The notes under the pieces: model-generated
The model's input: only the letters and a program-made list of their open reading frames with translations
Databases searched by the model: none
Told to the model about the DNA's origin: nothing
Assembly (NCBI RefSeq): GCF_001042715.1
Contig: NZ_CP009687.1
Coordinates: 1,107,418-1,171,417, forward strand
Direction of reading: 5' to 3'
Length of the DNA stretch: 64,000 bases
From: Clostridium aceticum
GTDB lineage: Bacteria > Bacillota > Clostridia > Peptostreptococcales > Natronincolaceae
Shown: positions 34,448-43,166 of the stretch, piece by piece
Position numbering within the stretch: position 1 is the stretch's first letter
How the letters are laid out: every line of letters starts with the position of its first letter
Program-made: the position numbers and the translations under genes

Positions 34448-36919
34448 ATGGAGTATTTAGCTCATTATGAGAGAAAAACAGGACATAAACAGTTATTAAA
34501 AGAGCATCTTATAAATGTTGGAACTGTTTGTAGAAACCGTGTTTCCCCTATGGTTTCCTTTGAGAATATTACCAATGATACTGTAAAGGAAGTTGCCTAT
34601 ACAGTAGGTGTATTCCATGATATTGGAAAATATACGACATTTTTTCAAGATCATCTTAAATATGCTAAAGCATCATCCTACAGCCAACATGCCCATATCT
34701 CTGCTATATATATTTATATAGCTTTACAAAATAGAATTCAGAAGGTGTCAGATGAGGAAAAGCAAGTTATATTGTTAATTGCCTATCTATGTGCCAGATT
34801 TCATCACAATGCCCTAACAGTTGATATTGAAATTGTAGACAAATCCAAAAATAAGAAAATGTGGAAAATGCTACAGATACAATGGGATAACCTATTAAAA
34901 AATAAATCTCAAATTGCTGTAGATTTATGGGAGTTAGGAGAAGGCGAAATAGAGGAAAACATCGAAAAATTAAAAGAAGCAGAAAAAATAATAAAACATA
35001 ATGCTCTATTTGAGACTGCATGGGAGTTGAGTAGTGGAAATATGAAGGATCCAAAATGGTTCTTTATACTAATTTATGTTTTTTCCCTGCTGATTGATTC
35101 TGATAAAATGGATTCAGCTGAGGTCAAAATGGAAGAAACAAAGACAATTTCCCCCATACAGGTGGAAAACTACTTAAGTACCAAAGAAAAAGCCTATGAC
35201 TTGGCTGATAAAAGAGAGAAAGCTAGAAAGACCATTTTAAATTCCATGAACAATTTAACAGAAGAAGAACTAAGAGAAGTCCGATTTTTTACGCTGACCG
35301 CTCCAACTGGTATTGGAAAAACCTTAGCTTCCTTACAGGCAGCTTTGACCCTTCAAGAAAAGATCTCGAAAATAGAACATCACACATCTAGACTTATTGC
35401 AGTTATTCCCTTTGTTAACATTATAGAACAAAATAAATCAGAATATGCAAATGTTCTTGGTACCTATGGAAGACTTATAGTACATCATCGATTAAACGAT
35501 TTTTCACAATTAAAGCCTAGGGGAAAAAATCTTCCTGTAGACAAAAAGTTAATGGAAGTGGAGTCTTGGGAAGGGGATCTTGTACTTACTACCTTTGTAC
35601 AGCTATTTCAGTCTATCTTTACTGGAAAAAACCGATTGCTTAAAAAGATACATAAACTTGCAGGGAGTATAGTGATCTTAGATGAAGCTCAGGCTATTCC
35701 TGAAGCATATATGCCTGTTGTGGGGGCACTTTTAATAAAGTTGAGTGAATATTTAGGAACCAGGTTTATTCTGATGACAGCTACGCAACCAAGAATTCTA
35801 GACTTTGGCAAACTATTAATTAAGGATGCAAACATAAAGGAGATTAAACTTCTTCCTGATTATGAAAGCTATTTTAGCCAATTAACTCGTACGAAGCTTA
35901 TTCCCATCTTGGACAAAGAACTAAATCAGGATGAATTTATAAAACTATTTTTTCAAAAATGGCAGCAAAATCAATCGGTATTGATCGTTGTCAATACGAT
36001 TAAAAGAAGCATTGGGATATTTAACGAAATCAAGAAGCAACTAATAGCTAAGGAAATAGACGTTCCTATTTACTATCTTTCTACTAATATTGTTCCTCTT
36101 CAAAGAGGAATAGTTATAAAGGAAGTTAGGGAGGCGTTAAAGAATCGCCCAGTTATTTTGGTTTCTACTCAAACCATTGAAGCGGGAGTTGACTTAGATT
36201 TTCATATGGCTTTTCGTGATTTTGCACCATTAGATTCAATTATACAGACAGCAGGCAGAGTCAATCGAGAAGGAAAAAAAGGTGAATATAGTCCCGTCTA
36301 TATTGTAAAAGTCGAAAAGGATAGTAGTCATGTGTATGACTTAATGCTTCGAAGTGATACCTTGGAAATGATGTTGCAGCAAGAAGAAATTTATGAAGGA
36401 AATTATGGAGTACTTGCGGAAAAATATTATGATAATGCACTAGAACGAGGAGCTTCGGATACTTCTTCTAAACTGTGGAAAGAAGGAATTTTACAGCTTG
36501 ATTTTAACGCATTAGAAGAATTCAAATTAATCGATACAGAAGCTGCAGAAGATGTGTTTGTGGAATTGAATGAAGAGGCCACTAGAACAGCAGATCTTTA
36601 TGAGAAGGTTTTTAAGAGAGAAGTGGTCACCATGGAAGATTTGAAAAATGTTTTTGGGAAAAAAGAAAGCCTAGAAGAATTCATACATGAGTTAGATAAT
36701 TATAGAAGGAAAACCTTGCTAAAACTAATATCTACAAAAATAAGTAATTATATCATTCAGGTAAGAATTAATCAATTAAAGAAAAATAGACCTATTGAAT
36801 TTAGTGCCAGAGGTGACGCATATTCAGAAATGTACTGGATTCCTAAGACACAGTTGAAAGATTATTATGATGAAGAAACTGGATTTAAGGCCGAAAATCT
36901 AGAGGCTTATTTATATTAA
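34448..36919 (+). CDS. cas3: CRISPR-associated nuclease/helicase Cas3 (HD fused N-terminally)
   Basis: This is an 823-residue protein. An HD nuclease domain comes first (VFHDIGKYTTFFQDHL with His57 and Asp58; further His in SQHAHIS and RFHHNAL). The superfamily 2 helicase follows, with Walker A TAPTGIGKTLAS near residue 283, motif II ILDEAQAIP near 410, motif III LMTATQP near 445 and motif VI QTAGRVNREGKKG near 600. Cas3 degrades target DNA after Cascade binding. Motif II reads DEAQ rather than DEAH. The ATG at 34448 follows AAAGGAGGGAG. Confidence 0.96.
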   Translation: MEYLAHYERKTGHKQLLKEHLINVGTVCRNRVSPMVSFENITNDTVKEVAYTVGVFHDIGKYTTFFQDHLKYAKASSYSQHAHISAIYIYIALQNRIQKVSDEEKQVILLIAYLCARFHHNALTVDIEIVDKSKNKKMWKMLQIQWDNLLKNKSQIAVDLWELGEGEIEENIEKLKEAEKIIKHNALFETAWELSSGNMKDPKWFFILIYVFSLLIDSDKMDSAEVKMEETKTISPIQVENYLSTKEKAYDLADKREKARKTILNSMNNLTEEELREVRFFTLTAPTGIGKTLASLQAALTLQEKISKIEHHTSRLIAVIPFVNIIEQNKSEYANVLGTYGRLIVHHRLNDFSQLKPRGKNLPVDKKLMEVESWEGDLVLTTFVQLFQSIFTGKNRLLKKIHKLAGSIVILDEAQAIPEAYMPVVGALLIKLSEYLGTRFILMTATQPRILDFGKLLIKDANIKEIKLLPDYESYFSQLTRTKLIPILDKELNQDEFIKLFFQKWQQNQSVLIVVNTIKRSIGIFNEIKKQLIAKEIDVPIYYLSTNIVPLQRGIVIKEVREALKNRPVILVSTQTIEAGVDLDFHMAFRDFAPLDSIIQTAGRVNREGKKGEYSPVYIVKVEKDSSHVYDLMLRSDTLEMMLQQEEIYEGNYGVLAEKYYDNALERGASDTSSKLWKEGILQLDFNALEEFKLIDTEAAEDVFVELNEEATRTADLYEKVFKREVVTMEDLKNVFGKKESLEEFIHELDNYRRKTLLKLISTKISNYIIQVRINQLKKNRPIEFSARGDAYSEMYWIPKTQLKDYYDEETGFKAENLEAYLY

Positions 36920-36944
36920 TTTTATAAAGTCTGGGGGAGAGATC

Positions 36945-37440
36945 TTGGAAGAAATCAAAATAACAGGAACCTTGATATGGTATTATTACATATGTAAACG
37001 AGAGGTTTGGTTAATGAGTCGGCAGCTTACACCGGATCAGGAGGATAGCAATATAGAAATCGGAAGATTTTTTCATGAAGAAAGCTACAAGAAAAATAAA
37101 AAAGAAATATCGTTGGGGAATATTGTAATCGATGTAATTAAAAAAGAAAATGGACAACTTGTAGTGGGAGAGGTAAAGAAAACTTCAAAATTCAAACAAA
37201 GTGCTAGAATGCAGCTGCTTTTTTACTTAAAACAACTCAAGGATTTGGGAATACAGGCATCAGGCTCTTTGATGTTTCCTAAAGAAAAGAAAAGAGGTTT
37301 TTTTGACAGAAGAAAAGGAGGCAGAATTAAGTAAAACCACGAAGGAAATATTGCAGATTATCTACCAAAAGCAGCCTCCATCAGTAAAAAAAATAGCATT
37401 TTGTAAAAATTGTGCTTACAATGAATTATGTTATGCATAG
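36945..37440 (+). pseudogene. cas4: cas4, interrupted by a one-base frameshift in a T7 tract
   Basis: The first frame (TTG at 36945 after GGGGGAGA) encodes 129 residues: WYYYICKREVWLMSR with the first cluster Cys, then IGRFFHEESY and the nuclease core VVGEVKKTSKFK...ARMQLLFYL. It stops at 37334. The normal Cas4 C-terminus continues in the +1 frame (LTEEKEAELSKTTKEIL, ending FCKNCAYNELCYA at 37440), which supplies the three remaining cluster cysteines. Removing one T from the seven-T run at 37298-37304 restores a full protein of about 164 residues. It may be a sequencing error, a true mutation or slippage. Cas4 trims prespacers for Cas1-Cas2. Confidence 0.85.
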
Positions 37441-37452
37441 GGGGGTGAGTAA

Positions 37453-38445
37453 ATGAAAAAGAAAAGATATATATTCAGTGACGGTGAGTTTCGACGCAAG
37501 GATAACACCATTTATTTTGAAACAGAGGAAGGAAAAACCTATATTCCTATTGAAGATTTAAATGATATATATATTTTTGGTGAGGTAACTTTTAATAAGA
37601 AGTTTATTGATTTTATTTCTCAAAAAGAGGTCTGTTTACATTTTTTCAACTATCATGGATACTATTCGGGCACTTATTATCCTAGGGAGCATTTAAACTC
37701 TGGTTATATGATATTGAATCAGGCTCGATTTTACTTAGAAGAAGATAAAAGGCTTTTCCTTGCGAAGGGCTTCGTAGATGGAAGCCACAAGAATATACTG
37801 AAGGTACTTGTCTACTATAAGAATAGGGGGAAGGATTTAGGTGGAATTATTGAAAGTATAGAAAACTTGGGTACGAAGATAAAAGATATGAATAATGTAG
37901 CTAAATTAATGGCCATTGAGGGAAATATTAGAGAAGCTTATTATGAAGCTTTTGATATTATTCTTGAAAACGAAGACTTTGTATTCGAAGGACGAAGCAG
38001 AAGACCACCTAAAAATGAGTTAAATGCATTAATCAGCTTTGGTAATTCTTTGTTATATATTTTGGTCTTAAGTGAAATTTACAAAACTCATCTAGATCCT
38101 CGTATTGGATATTTACATACTACAAACTTTAGAAGATTCACATTAAACCTAGACATAGCAGAAATTTTTAAGCCTATTATCATTGATAGAATTATGTTTA
38201 CTTTAATTGGGAAAAAGATGCTAACAAAAAAAGATTTTGAAAAGGATATGGGAGGGATTTTGTTAAAGGAAAAAGGCAGGAAAATCTTTGTTCAAAGCTT
38301 TAATGAAAGATTAGCATCTACTATTGCACATAGAGAACTTGGAAGAAATGTATCTTATCAAAGATTGGTTCGAATGGAAGCATATAAGTTGCAAAAACAT
38401 TTTATGGAGGAAGAAGAATATACTCCATACATTTCAAGGTGGTAA
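37453..38445 (+). CDS. cas1: CRISPR integrase Cas1 (type I-B)
   Basis: This 330-residue protein matches Cas1b. The N-terminal beta domain is KRYIFSDGEFRRKDNTIYFE, followed by the conserved YYPREHLNSGYMILNQARF, the metal-site Glu in AIEGNIREAYYEAF near 157, GRSRRPPKNELNALISFGNSLLY near 184, and the His/Asp-containing GYLHTTNFRRFTLNLDIAEIFKP near 223. It integrates new spacers with Cas2. The ATG at 37453 follows GGGGGGTGAG, 12 bases after the cas4 stop. Confidence 0.97.
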   Translation: MKKKRYIFSDGEFRRKDNTIYFETEEGKTYIPIEDLNDIYIFGEVTFNKKFIDFISQKEVCLHFFNYHGYYSGTYYPREHLNSGYMILNQARFYLEEDKRLFLAKGFVDGSHKNILKVLVYYKNRGKDLGGIIESIENLGTKIKDMNNVAKLMAIEGNIREAYYEAFDIILENEDFVFEGRSRRPPKNELNALISFGNSLLYILVLSEIYKTHLDPRIGYLHTTNFRRFTLNLDIAEIFKPIIIDRIMFTLIGKKMLTKKDFEKDMGGILLKEKGRKIFVQSFNERLASTIAHRELGRNVSYQRLVRMEAYKLQKHFMEEEEYTPYISRW

Positions 38446-38448
38446 AAA

Positions 38449-38712
38449 ATGTTTGTGATATTAGTCTATGATATAAACATAAAACGTGTTGGAAAAGTAC
38501 TGAAAACATCCAGAAAATATTTAAATTGGGTACAAAACTCTGTACTAGAAGGAGATATTACAGAAGCAAACTTTGTCAAACTCAAGCATGAGCTGTTAAG
38601 TAAAATAAATAAAGAGGAGGATTCCATACTTTTTTATATATTTAGGTCTAAAACCTATTCTAAAAGAGAAGAATATGGACTTAAGAAAGGAGGGGAAGAT
38701 ATTTTTTTGTAA
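38449..38712 (+). CDS. cas2: CRISPR adaptation protein Cas2
   Basis: This 87-residue protein starts MFVILVYDINIKRVGKVLK, with the conserved N-terminal strand and Asp, and includes YLNWVQNSVLEGDIT, typical of Cas2 in I-B loci. It forms the Cas1-Cas2 integrase. Its ATG is three bases after the cas1 stop. The leader and array follow downstream. Confidence 0.96.
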   Translation: MFVILVYDINIKRVGKVLKTSRKYLNWVQNSVLEGDITEANFVKLKHELLSKINKEEDSILFYIFRSKTYSKREEYGLKKGGEDIFL

Positions 38713-38755
38713 ATTTAAAAGTCTGATTTAGACATAAATTTTGAGAGATACATGA

Positions 38756-38811
38756 AAAATTGTCGTCAACCTCTAATCGGGTAAAAAACTCGGGAGAACG
38801 ACGACAATTTT
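38756..38811 (+). terminator. Hairpin after cas2 at the leader start
   Basis: AAAATTGTCGTC (38756-38767) and GACGACAATTTT (38800-38811) are perfectly complementary, enclosing 32 bases that contain CTCTAATCGGG and ACTCGGGAG. A T-rich tail follows. It probably ends cas transcription before the leader; the ordered inner loop suggests additional structure. Confidence 0.7.
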
Positions 38812-38894
38812 ATTTTTGTAAAAGATATTGATATTTAAATAGGTTAGGATCAAACACCTATAAAAAATAAGAAGTTGAGTAATTAAGTTAAATT

Positions 38895-38923
38895 TTGACA
38901 ATTTTTAGCAAACATGATAAAAT
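38895..38923 (+). promoter_or_regulatory. CRISPR leader promoter
   Basis: TTGACA (38895-38900) and TAAAAT (38918-38923) are separated by 17 bases. Transcription would start near 38930, nine bases before the first repeat, giving pre-crRNA for the array. Confidence 0.75.
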
Positions 38924-38938
38924 CAATATGTTTAATGG

Positions 38939-39826
38939 ATTTAGAAAATACCTATAAGGGATTGAAACTTTATGTAACGTGTTTTCATTACTATAGATGT
39001 TGAGATTTAGAAAATACCTATAAGGGATTGAAACAGTAGTTTATTACCTAGTTCAGCAGCTCTTTCTCCTGATTTAGAAAATACCTATAAGGGATTGAAA
39101 CTCTTGAAAAGGATTATTTTAAAAAGGAATTTTAAAAAATTTAGAAAATACCTATAAGGGATTGAAACACTCAATTGTTCTTTCTGCTCTATCTCTTTCT
39201 TCCATTTAGAAAATACCTATAAGGGATTGAAACTCCATTGCCCACTTTCTAGCGTTCACCGCCCACTGATTTAGAAAATACCTATAAGGGATTGAAACGC
39301 CGCATCGGTCATTTACTTTCTATTTCTACATACATTTAGAAAATACCTATAAGGGATTGAAACACGAATTGTCCTAAGATAACAGGCTCACCTTTAACGA
39401 TTTAGAAAATACCCATAAGGGATTGAAACATTTTAGTTCATATGCTACTCCCGCAGAAAGTTATTGATTTAGAAAATACCTATAAGGGATTGAAACCATC
39501 AAAAATCCTTTTCTTAAAGCCATTTTTATTGATTTAGAAAATACCTATAAGGGATTGAAACTTATTCTGTCAATTGGAATATCTTCTTTCTTTTTCTGAT
39601 TTAGAAAATACCTATAAGGGATTGAAACACCACTCAAATAAATACTCATCGGATTTTGCATAGACATTTAGAAAATACCTATAAGGGGTTGAAACTGTTC
39701 TATATGTTCTAGTGGACTTGAGTTGCTTAATTTAGAAAATATCTATAAGGGATTGAAACTGCTTTTAATCCTGCCAATGTTAGTCATCCTACTATTATTT
39801 AGAAAATACCTATAAGGAATTGAATA
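38939..39826 (+). CRISPR. Type I-B CRISPR array, 14 repeats and 13 spacers
   Basis: A 30-base repeat (ATTTAGAAAATACC ... GGGATTGAAAC) starts at 38939, 39005, 39072, 39139, 39204, 39269, 39334, 39400, 39467, 39532, 39599, 39666, 39730 and 39797. Spacers are 34 to 37 bases. The eighth, twelfth and thirteenth repeats each have a single change, and the last is degenerate at its 3' end (GGAATTGAATA). Degeneracy at the right end and the leader promoter on the left agree on orientation, with newest spacers near cas2. The GAAAC end is a typical Cas6-processed 5' handle. Spacer targets cannot be assigned here. Confidence 0.98.
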
Positions 39827-39848
39827 GAACATCAAAAAGTAATATGAT
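39820..39848 (+). promoter_or_regulatory. Putative mutS2 promoter using the last CRISPR repeat
   Basis: TTGAAT (39820-39825), formed by the degenerate end of the last repeat, is followed 17 bases later by TATGAT (39843-39848). It sits about 69 bases before the mutS2 start. Confidence 0.45.
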
Positions 39849-39916
39849 ACAATAGAAAAGTGCAAGATATAGTTGATATAATTATTATAACAAGACGCTT
39901 CAAGAGGTGAAGGCAA

Positions 39917-42292
39917 ATGAATGAAAAAAGCTTAAGAGTACTAGAATATACAAAAATCATTGAAAAATTGATTGAGGGGTGTGCTTCTTCTTTAGGTAAG
40001 GATTTAGCCAAGAACTTAAAACCCTTTAATCAACTTGAAAAAGTACAACAGCTACAGAAGGAGACCAGTGAAGCACAAAGTATTTTGATAAAAAGAGGCA
40101 ATGTTCCGCTAGGGGGGATACATGATATTCTACACCTTGTTCGTAGAACAGAGATTGGCTCTTACCTGGATCCAGGACAACTTTTATATTTAAGAGATAC
40201 ATTAGCTGTTGCCCGAAAACTAAAACAATTTTTAAAAGAAGATGATAGACAAGAGGCAGAGTACCCTATTATCAGGGGTTTAATACAGAGCCTGAATACT
40301 GTCAAGGAAATAGAAGAGAAGATCGAAGTATGTGTGCTGAGCGAAACAGAAATCTCCGATCATGCTTCCTCAGAATTAAGAAACGTTCGAAGAATGATGG
40401 CTTCTAAAAATGATGCTATAAGAAATAAACTAAACAGTATTATTAACTCCACTTCCTATCAAAAATATTTGCAGGATGCCATTGTCACCATAAGACAAGA
40501 TAGATTTGTAGTTCCTGTAAAACAAGAATACAGAAGTCACTTTCCAGGCTTAGTACATGACCAGTCCTCCAGTGGAGCGACAGTGTTTATTGAACCTATG
40601 GCAGTTGTGGAATTAAACAATCAACTTAAAGAATTAAAAATTAAAGAAAAAAAAGAAATCGAAAGAATTTTGATGGAGATTTCTTCCATGATTGCTGAAA
40701 GAGGAGAGGAAATAAAGGGGAACCAAAGTATATTGCAGGAGCTGGATTTTATTTTTGCAAAAGGAAAGCTATCCCTATCCATGAAGGCGATAGAGCCTGC
40801 TTTAAACCAAGAGGGCAAAGTGGCTATTAAAAATGGTCGACACCCACTACTAAATCCTAGTGAAGTGGTGCCAACAAATATCTGGCTGGGGGAAGAGTTT
40901 CATCTATTGGTGATCACTGGTCCCAACACAGGTGGTAAAACAGTCACACTCAAAACAGTAGGACTTCTCAGTATGATGGCCCAGAGTGGACTACATGTAC
41001 CAGCGGATTATGGAACAAAATTAGCGGTATATGATCATATCTTTGCGGATATAGGAGATGAACAAAGTATTGAACAGAGTTTAAGTACCTTTTCCTCCCA
41101 CATGACCAATATTGTAAAGATTCTAGAAGCAGTTACCCCAAATTCTTTAGTGTTGCTGGACGAACTTGGGGCGGGTACCGATCCAACTGAAGGTGCTGCT
41201 TTAGCCATGGCGGTTTTAAATTATTTAAAAAGCTTAAGAACTTCTGTAATAGCCACCACCCATTATAGCGAGCTGAAACAATATGCTCTCTTAAAGGATC
41301 AGGTGGAAAACGCATCGGTGGAATTTGATGTGGAGACATTAAGACCTACCTATAAGCTGTTGATAGGTGTTCCTGGGAAGTCGAATGCTTTTGAAATTTC
41401 TAAAAAGCTAGGTTTATCCAACCAACTAATCGAAGAGGCAAAGACCCTGTTAACCAAAGAAAACATTGAGTTTGAGGATTTACTGCAAAATATTGAGAAA
41501 AATAGGGTAGAAGCAGAAAAAGAAAAAAACACGGCTGCCAGTCTAAGATTACAAGCAGAAGCTACATTAGACAGTTACTTAGAAAAGAAGGATAGACTGG
41601 AACAGCAGCGAGAAAAAATTCTAAAAGAAGCAAAGAAAGAAGCCTATAAAATTGTCAAGGAAGCAAAACAGGAAGCAGAAGAAGTTGTAGAAAACCTAAG
41701 GAAATTAAAGGTGGAGTTAGAAGAAAAAGAAATCAACAGAAAAATCCAAGAAGCAAAAACCCATATGGATAGCCAGTTAAACAACTTATCTGAAGGTTTC
41801 GAAGAAAAACTCTTTACAAAAACCAGCAGGAAACCTCCAGAAAACTTGAAGGCAGGAGATCCAGTAAAGGTACTATCTTTAAATCAAGTAGGGCATGTGA
41901 TAGAACCAGCCAACGAAAATGGAGAGGTTTTTATTCAAATAGGTATTATGAAAATGAACATCCATGTTTCTAATTTAGAAAATGTAAATGAGAAAAAACA
42001 ATCAAAAACTACTGGACTAGGAAAGATTGTAAAAAGCAAGGCCACCAGTGCGAAAAATGAATTAGATATTCGTGGAAAGAATTTAGAAGAATCTTATGTA
42101 GAGGTGGACAAATACTTAGATGATGTGTATTTAGCAGGACTGACAGAGGTGACAATTATCCATGGAGTCGGAACAGGGGTATTGAAGGCAGGCATCAAGC
42201 AAATGCTGAAGAAGCATAGGCATGTAAAAAGTCAGCGAGACGGCAAGTATGGAGAAGGCGGGGCCGGTGTTACTATTGTAGAGTTAAAGTAG
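39917..42292 (+). CDS. mutS2: Endonuclease MutS2
   Basis: This 791-residue MutS-family protein has no N-terminal mismatch-recognition domain. The lever/clamp region fills the first 300 residues. The ATPase has Walker A ITGPNTGGKTVTLK near 333 and Walker B LVLLDELGAGTDPTEGAA near 412. A coiled coil rich in Glu/Lys spans about 515-630, and a C-terminal Smr nuclease domain runs from about 715 (ELDIRGKNLEESYVEVDKYL...IHGVGTGVLK). Known roles are anti-recombination and rescue of collided ribosomes. The ATG at 39917 follows AGAGGTGAAGG. Confidence 0.96.
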   Translation: MNEKSLRVLEYTKIIEKLIEGCASSLGKDLAKNLKPFNQLEKVQQLQKETSEAQSILIKRGNVPLGGIHDILHLVRRTEIGSYLDPGQLLYLRDTLAVARKLKQFLKEDDRQEAEYPIIRGLIQSLNTVKEIEEKIEVCVLSETEISDHASSELRNVRRMMASKNDAIRNKLNSIINSTSYQKYLQDAIVTIRQDRFVVPVKQEYRSHFPGLVHDQSSSGATVFIEPMAVVELNNQLKELKIKEKKEIERILMEISSMIAERGEEIKGNQSILQELDFIFAKGKLSLSMKAIEPALNQEGKVAIKNGRHPLLNPSEVVPTNIWLGEEFHLLVITGPNTGGKTVTLKTVGLLSMMAQSGLHVPADYGTKLAVYDHIFADIGDEQSIEQSLSTFSSHMTNIVKILEAVTPNSLVLLDELGAGTDPTEGAALAMAVLNYLKSLRTSVIATTHYSELKQYALLKDQVENASVEFDVETLRPTYKLLIGVPGKSNAFEISKKLGLSNQLIEEAKTLLTKENIEFEDLLQNIEKNRVEAEKEKNTAASLRLQAEATLDSYLEKKDRLEQQREKILKEAKKEAYKIVKEAKQEAEEVVENLRKLKVELEEKEINRKIQEAKTHMDSQLNNLSEGFEEKLFTKTSRKPPENLKAGDPVKVLSLNQVGHVIEPANENGEVFIQIGIMKMNIHVSNLENVNEKKQSKTTGLGKIVKSKATSAKNELDIRGKNLEESYVEVDKYLDDVYLAGLTEVTIIHGVGTGVLKAGIKQMLKKHRHVKSQRDGKYGEGGAGVTIVELK

Positions 42293-42313
42293 AAAATGTA
42301 GGTAGGTGAGAAT

Positions 42314-42763
42314 ATGGTTTTAGTAAGTGCTTGTCTCTTAGGTGTTAATTGTAGATATGATGGTACGAACAATAAAAATTTAGAGCTTATAAAGTTTCTG
42401 AGTGAAAAAAATATTCTCCCAGTTTGCCCTGAAGAGCTGGGGGGATTAACTACCCCAAGACTGCCGGCAGAAATCCAAGGGGGAGACGTGCTGGAAAAGA
42501 AGGGTAACATAATGAATACTGGTGGAGAAGATGTTACTGAAGCCTTTGTAAAAGGTGCTGAAAAGACACTAAAATTAGCTGAAGAAAACGGAGTGATTGC
42601 CGCCATCTTGAAGGCAAGGAGTCCCTCTTGCGGTAGTGGAAAGATTTATGATGGCTCCTTTACAAAAACATTAACAGAAGGTGATGGTGTTGCGGCTGCT
42701 CTTTTGAAGAGAAAAAATATTAAGGTGTATACGGAAGAAAATTTTATGGAGGCAGATGTATAG
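42314..42763 (+). CDS. DUF523 family protein
   Basis: This 149-residue protein begins MVLVSACLLGVNCRYDG and has LPVCPEELGGLTTPR near 36 and ARSPSCGSGKIYDG near 100, matching DUF523 (YbbK-type) proteins. Conserved cysteines (8, 13, 40 and 105 region) suggest a metal or redox site; recent literature links relatives to 2-thiouracil desulfidation, which I cannot test. It starts 21 bases after mutS2, with a TAGGTGAG site. Confidence 0.88.
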   Translation: MVLVSACLLGVNCRYDGTNNKNLELIKFLSEKNILPVCPEELGGLTTPRLPAEIQGGDVLEKKGNIMNTGGEDVTEAFVKGAEKTLKLAEENGVIAAILKARSPSCGSGKIYDGSFTKTLTEGDGVAAALLKRKNIKVYTEENFMEADV

Positions 42764-42846
42764 CACAGAGATATGGATCTATGAATTTTAAACCCCAAGA
42801 GAAAAGCTTCAAATTTGCATATAAAATAGAAGTGTGTATAAATTCA

Positions 42847-42875
42847 TTGATTATTGTAAAAATATATGATATATT
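42847..42875 (+). promoter_or_regulatory. argS: Promoter of the argS T-box unit
   Basis: TTGATT (42847-42852) and TATATT (42870-42875) with 17-base spacing lie just upstream of the T-box leader, putting the start near 42882. Confidence 0.65.
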
Positions 42876-42881
42876 AATTAG

Positions 42882-43137
42882 CAGATAAAATGAATAAGCA
42901 ATGTACCTATGATGAGGAAAGTAGATATAAGGATTTGTTTCAGCGAGTCAGAGTTGGTGGGAGTCTGGCACAGAGTTATGTCGAAGCGCACCTTGGAGGT
43001 CCTGTCCGAAACTTATAAGTAGGACAAGGCGGTTTCCACCGTTATCGGGAGTAAAAGTGGGCATAGATTGTGCCAATAAGAGTGGTAACACGGGATTATA
43101 CTCTCGTCTCTAAGTTTTAGGGATGAGGGTTTTTTTG
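42882..43137 (+). promoter_or_regulatory. argS: Arginine-specific T-box riboswitch
   Basis: The leader shows T-box landmarks: GATGAGGAAAGTA near 42911, AGCGAGTCAGAG near 42942, GGTGGGAGTCTGGCACAG in stem I, a specifier region GAAGCGCACC with CGC (Arg) at 42987-42989, and the antiterminator bulge AGTGGTAACACGGG near 43081. The terminator stem pairs 43101-43111 with 43119-43129 and is followed by a run of seven Ts. Uncharged tRNA-Arg would favour the antiterminator and switch on argS. Confidence 0.93.
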
Positions 43138-43166
43138 TTATAATATATTATTTAGGAGGTAAAGGA

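Noticed and set aside
42010-42606. Minus-strand frame of 124 codons around the mutS2 / DUF523 junction
   Set aside because: It covers the end of the Smr domain and DUF523 on the opposite strand and matches nothing.
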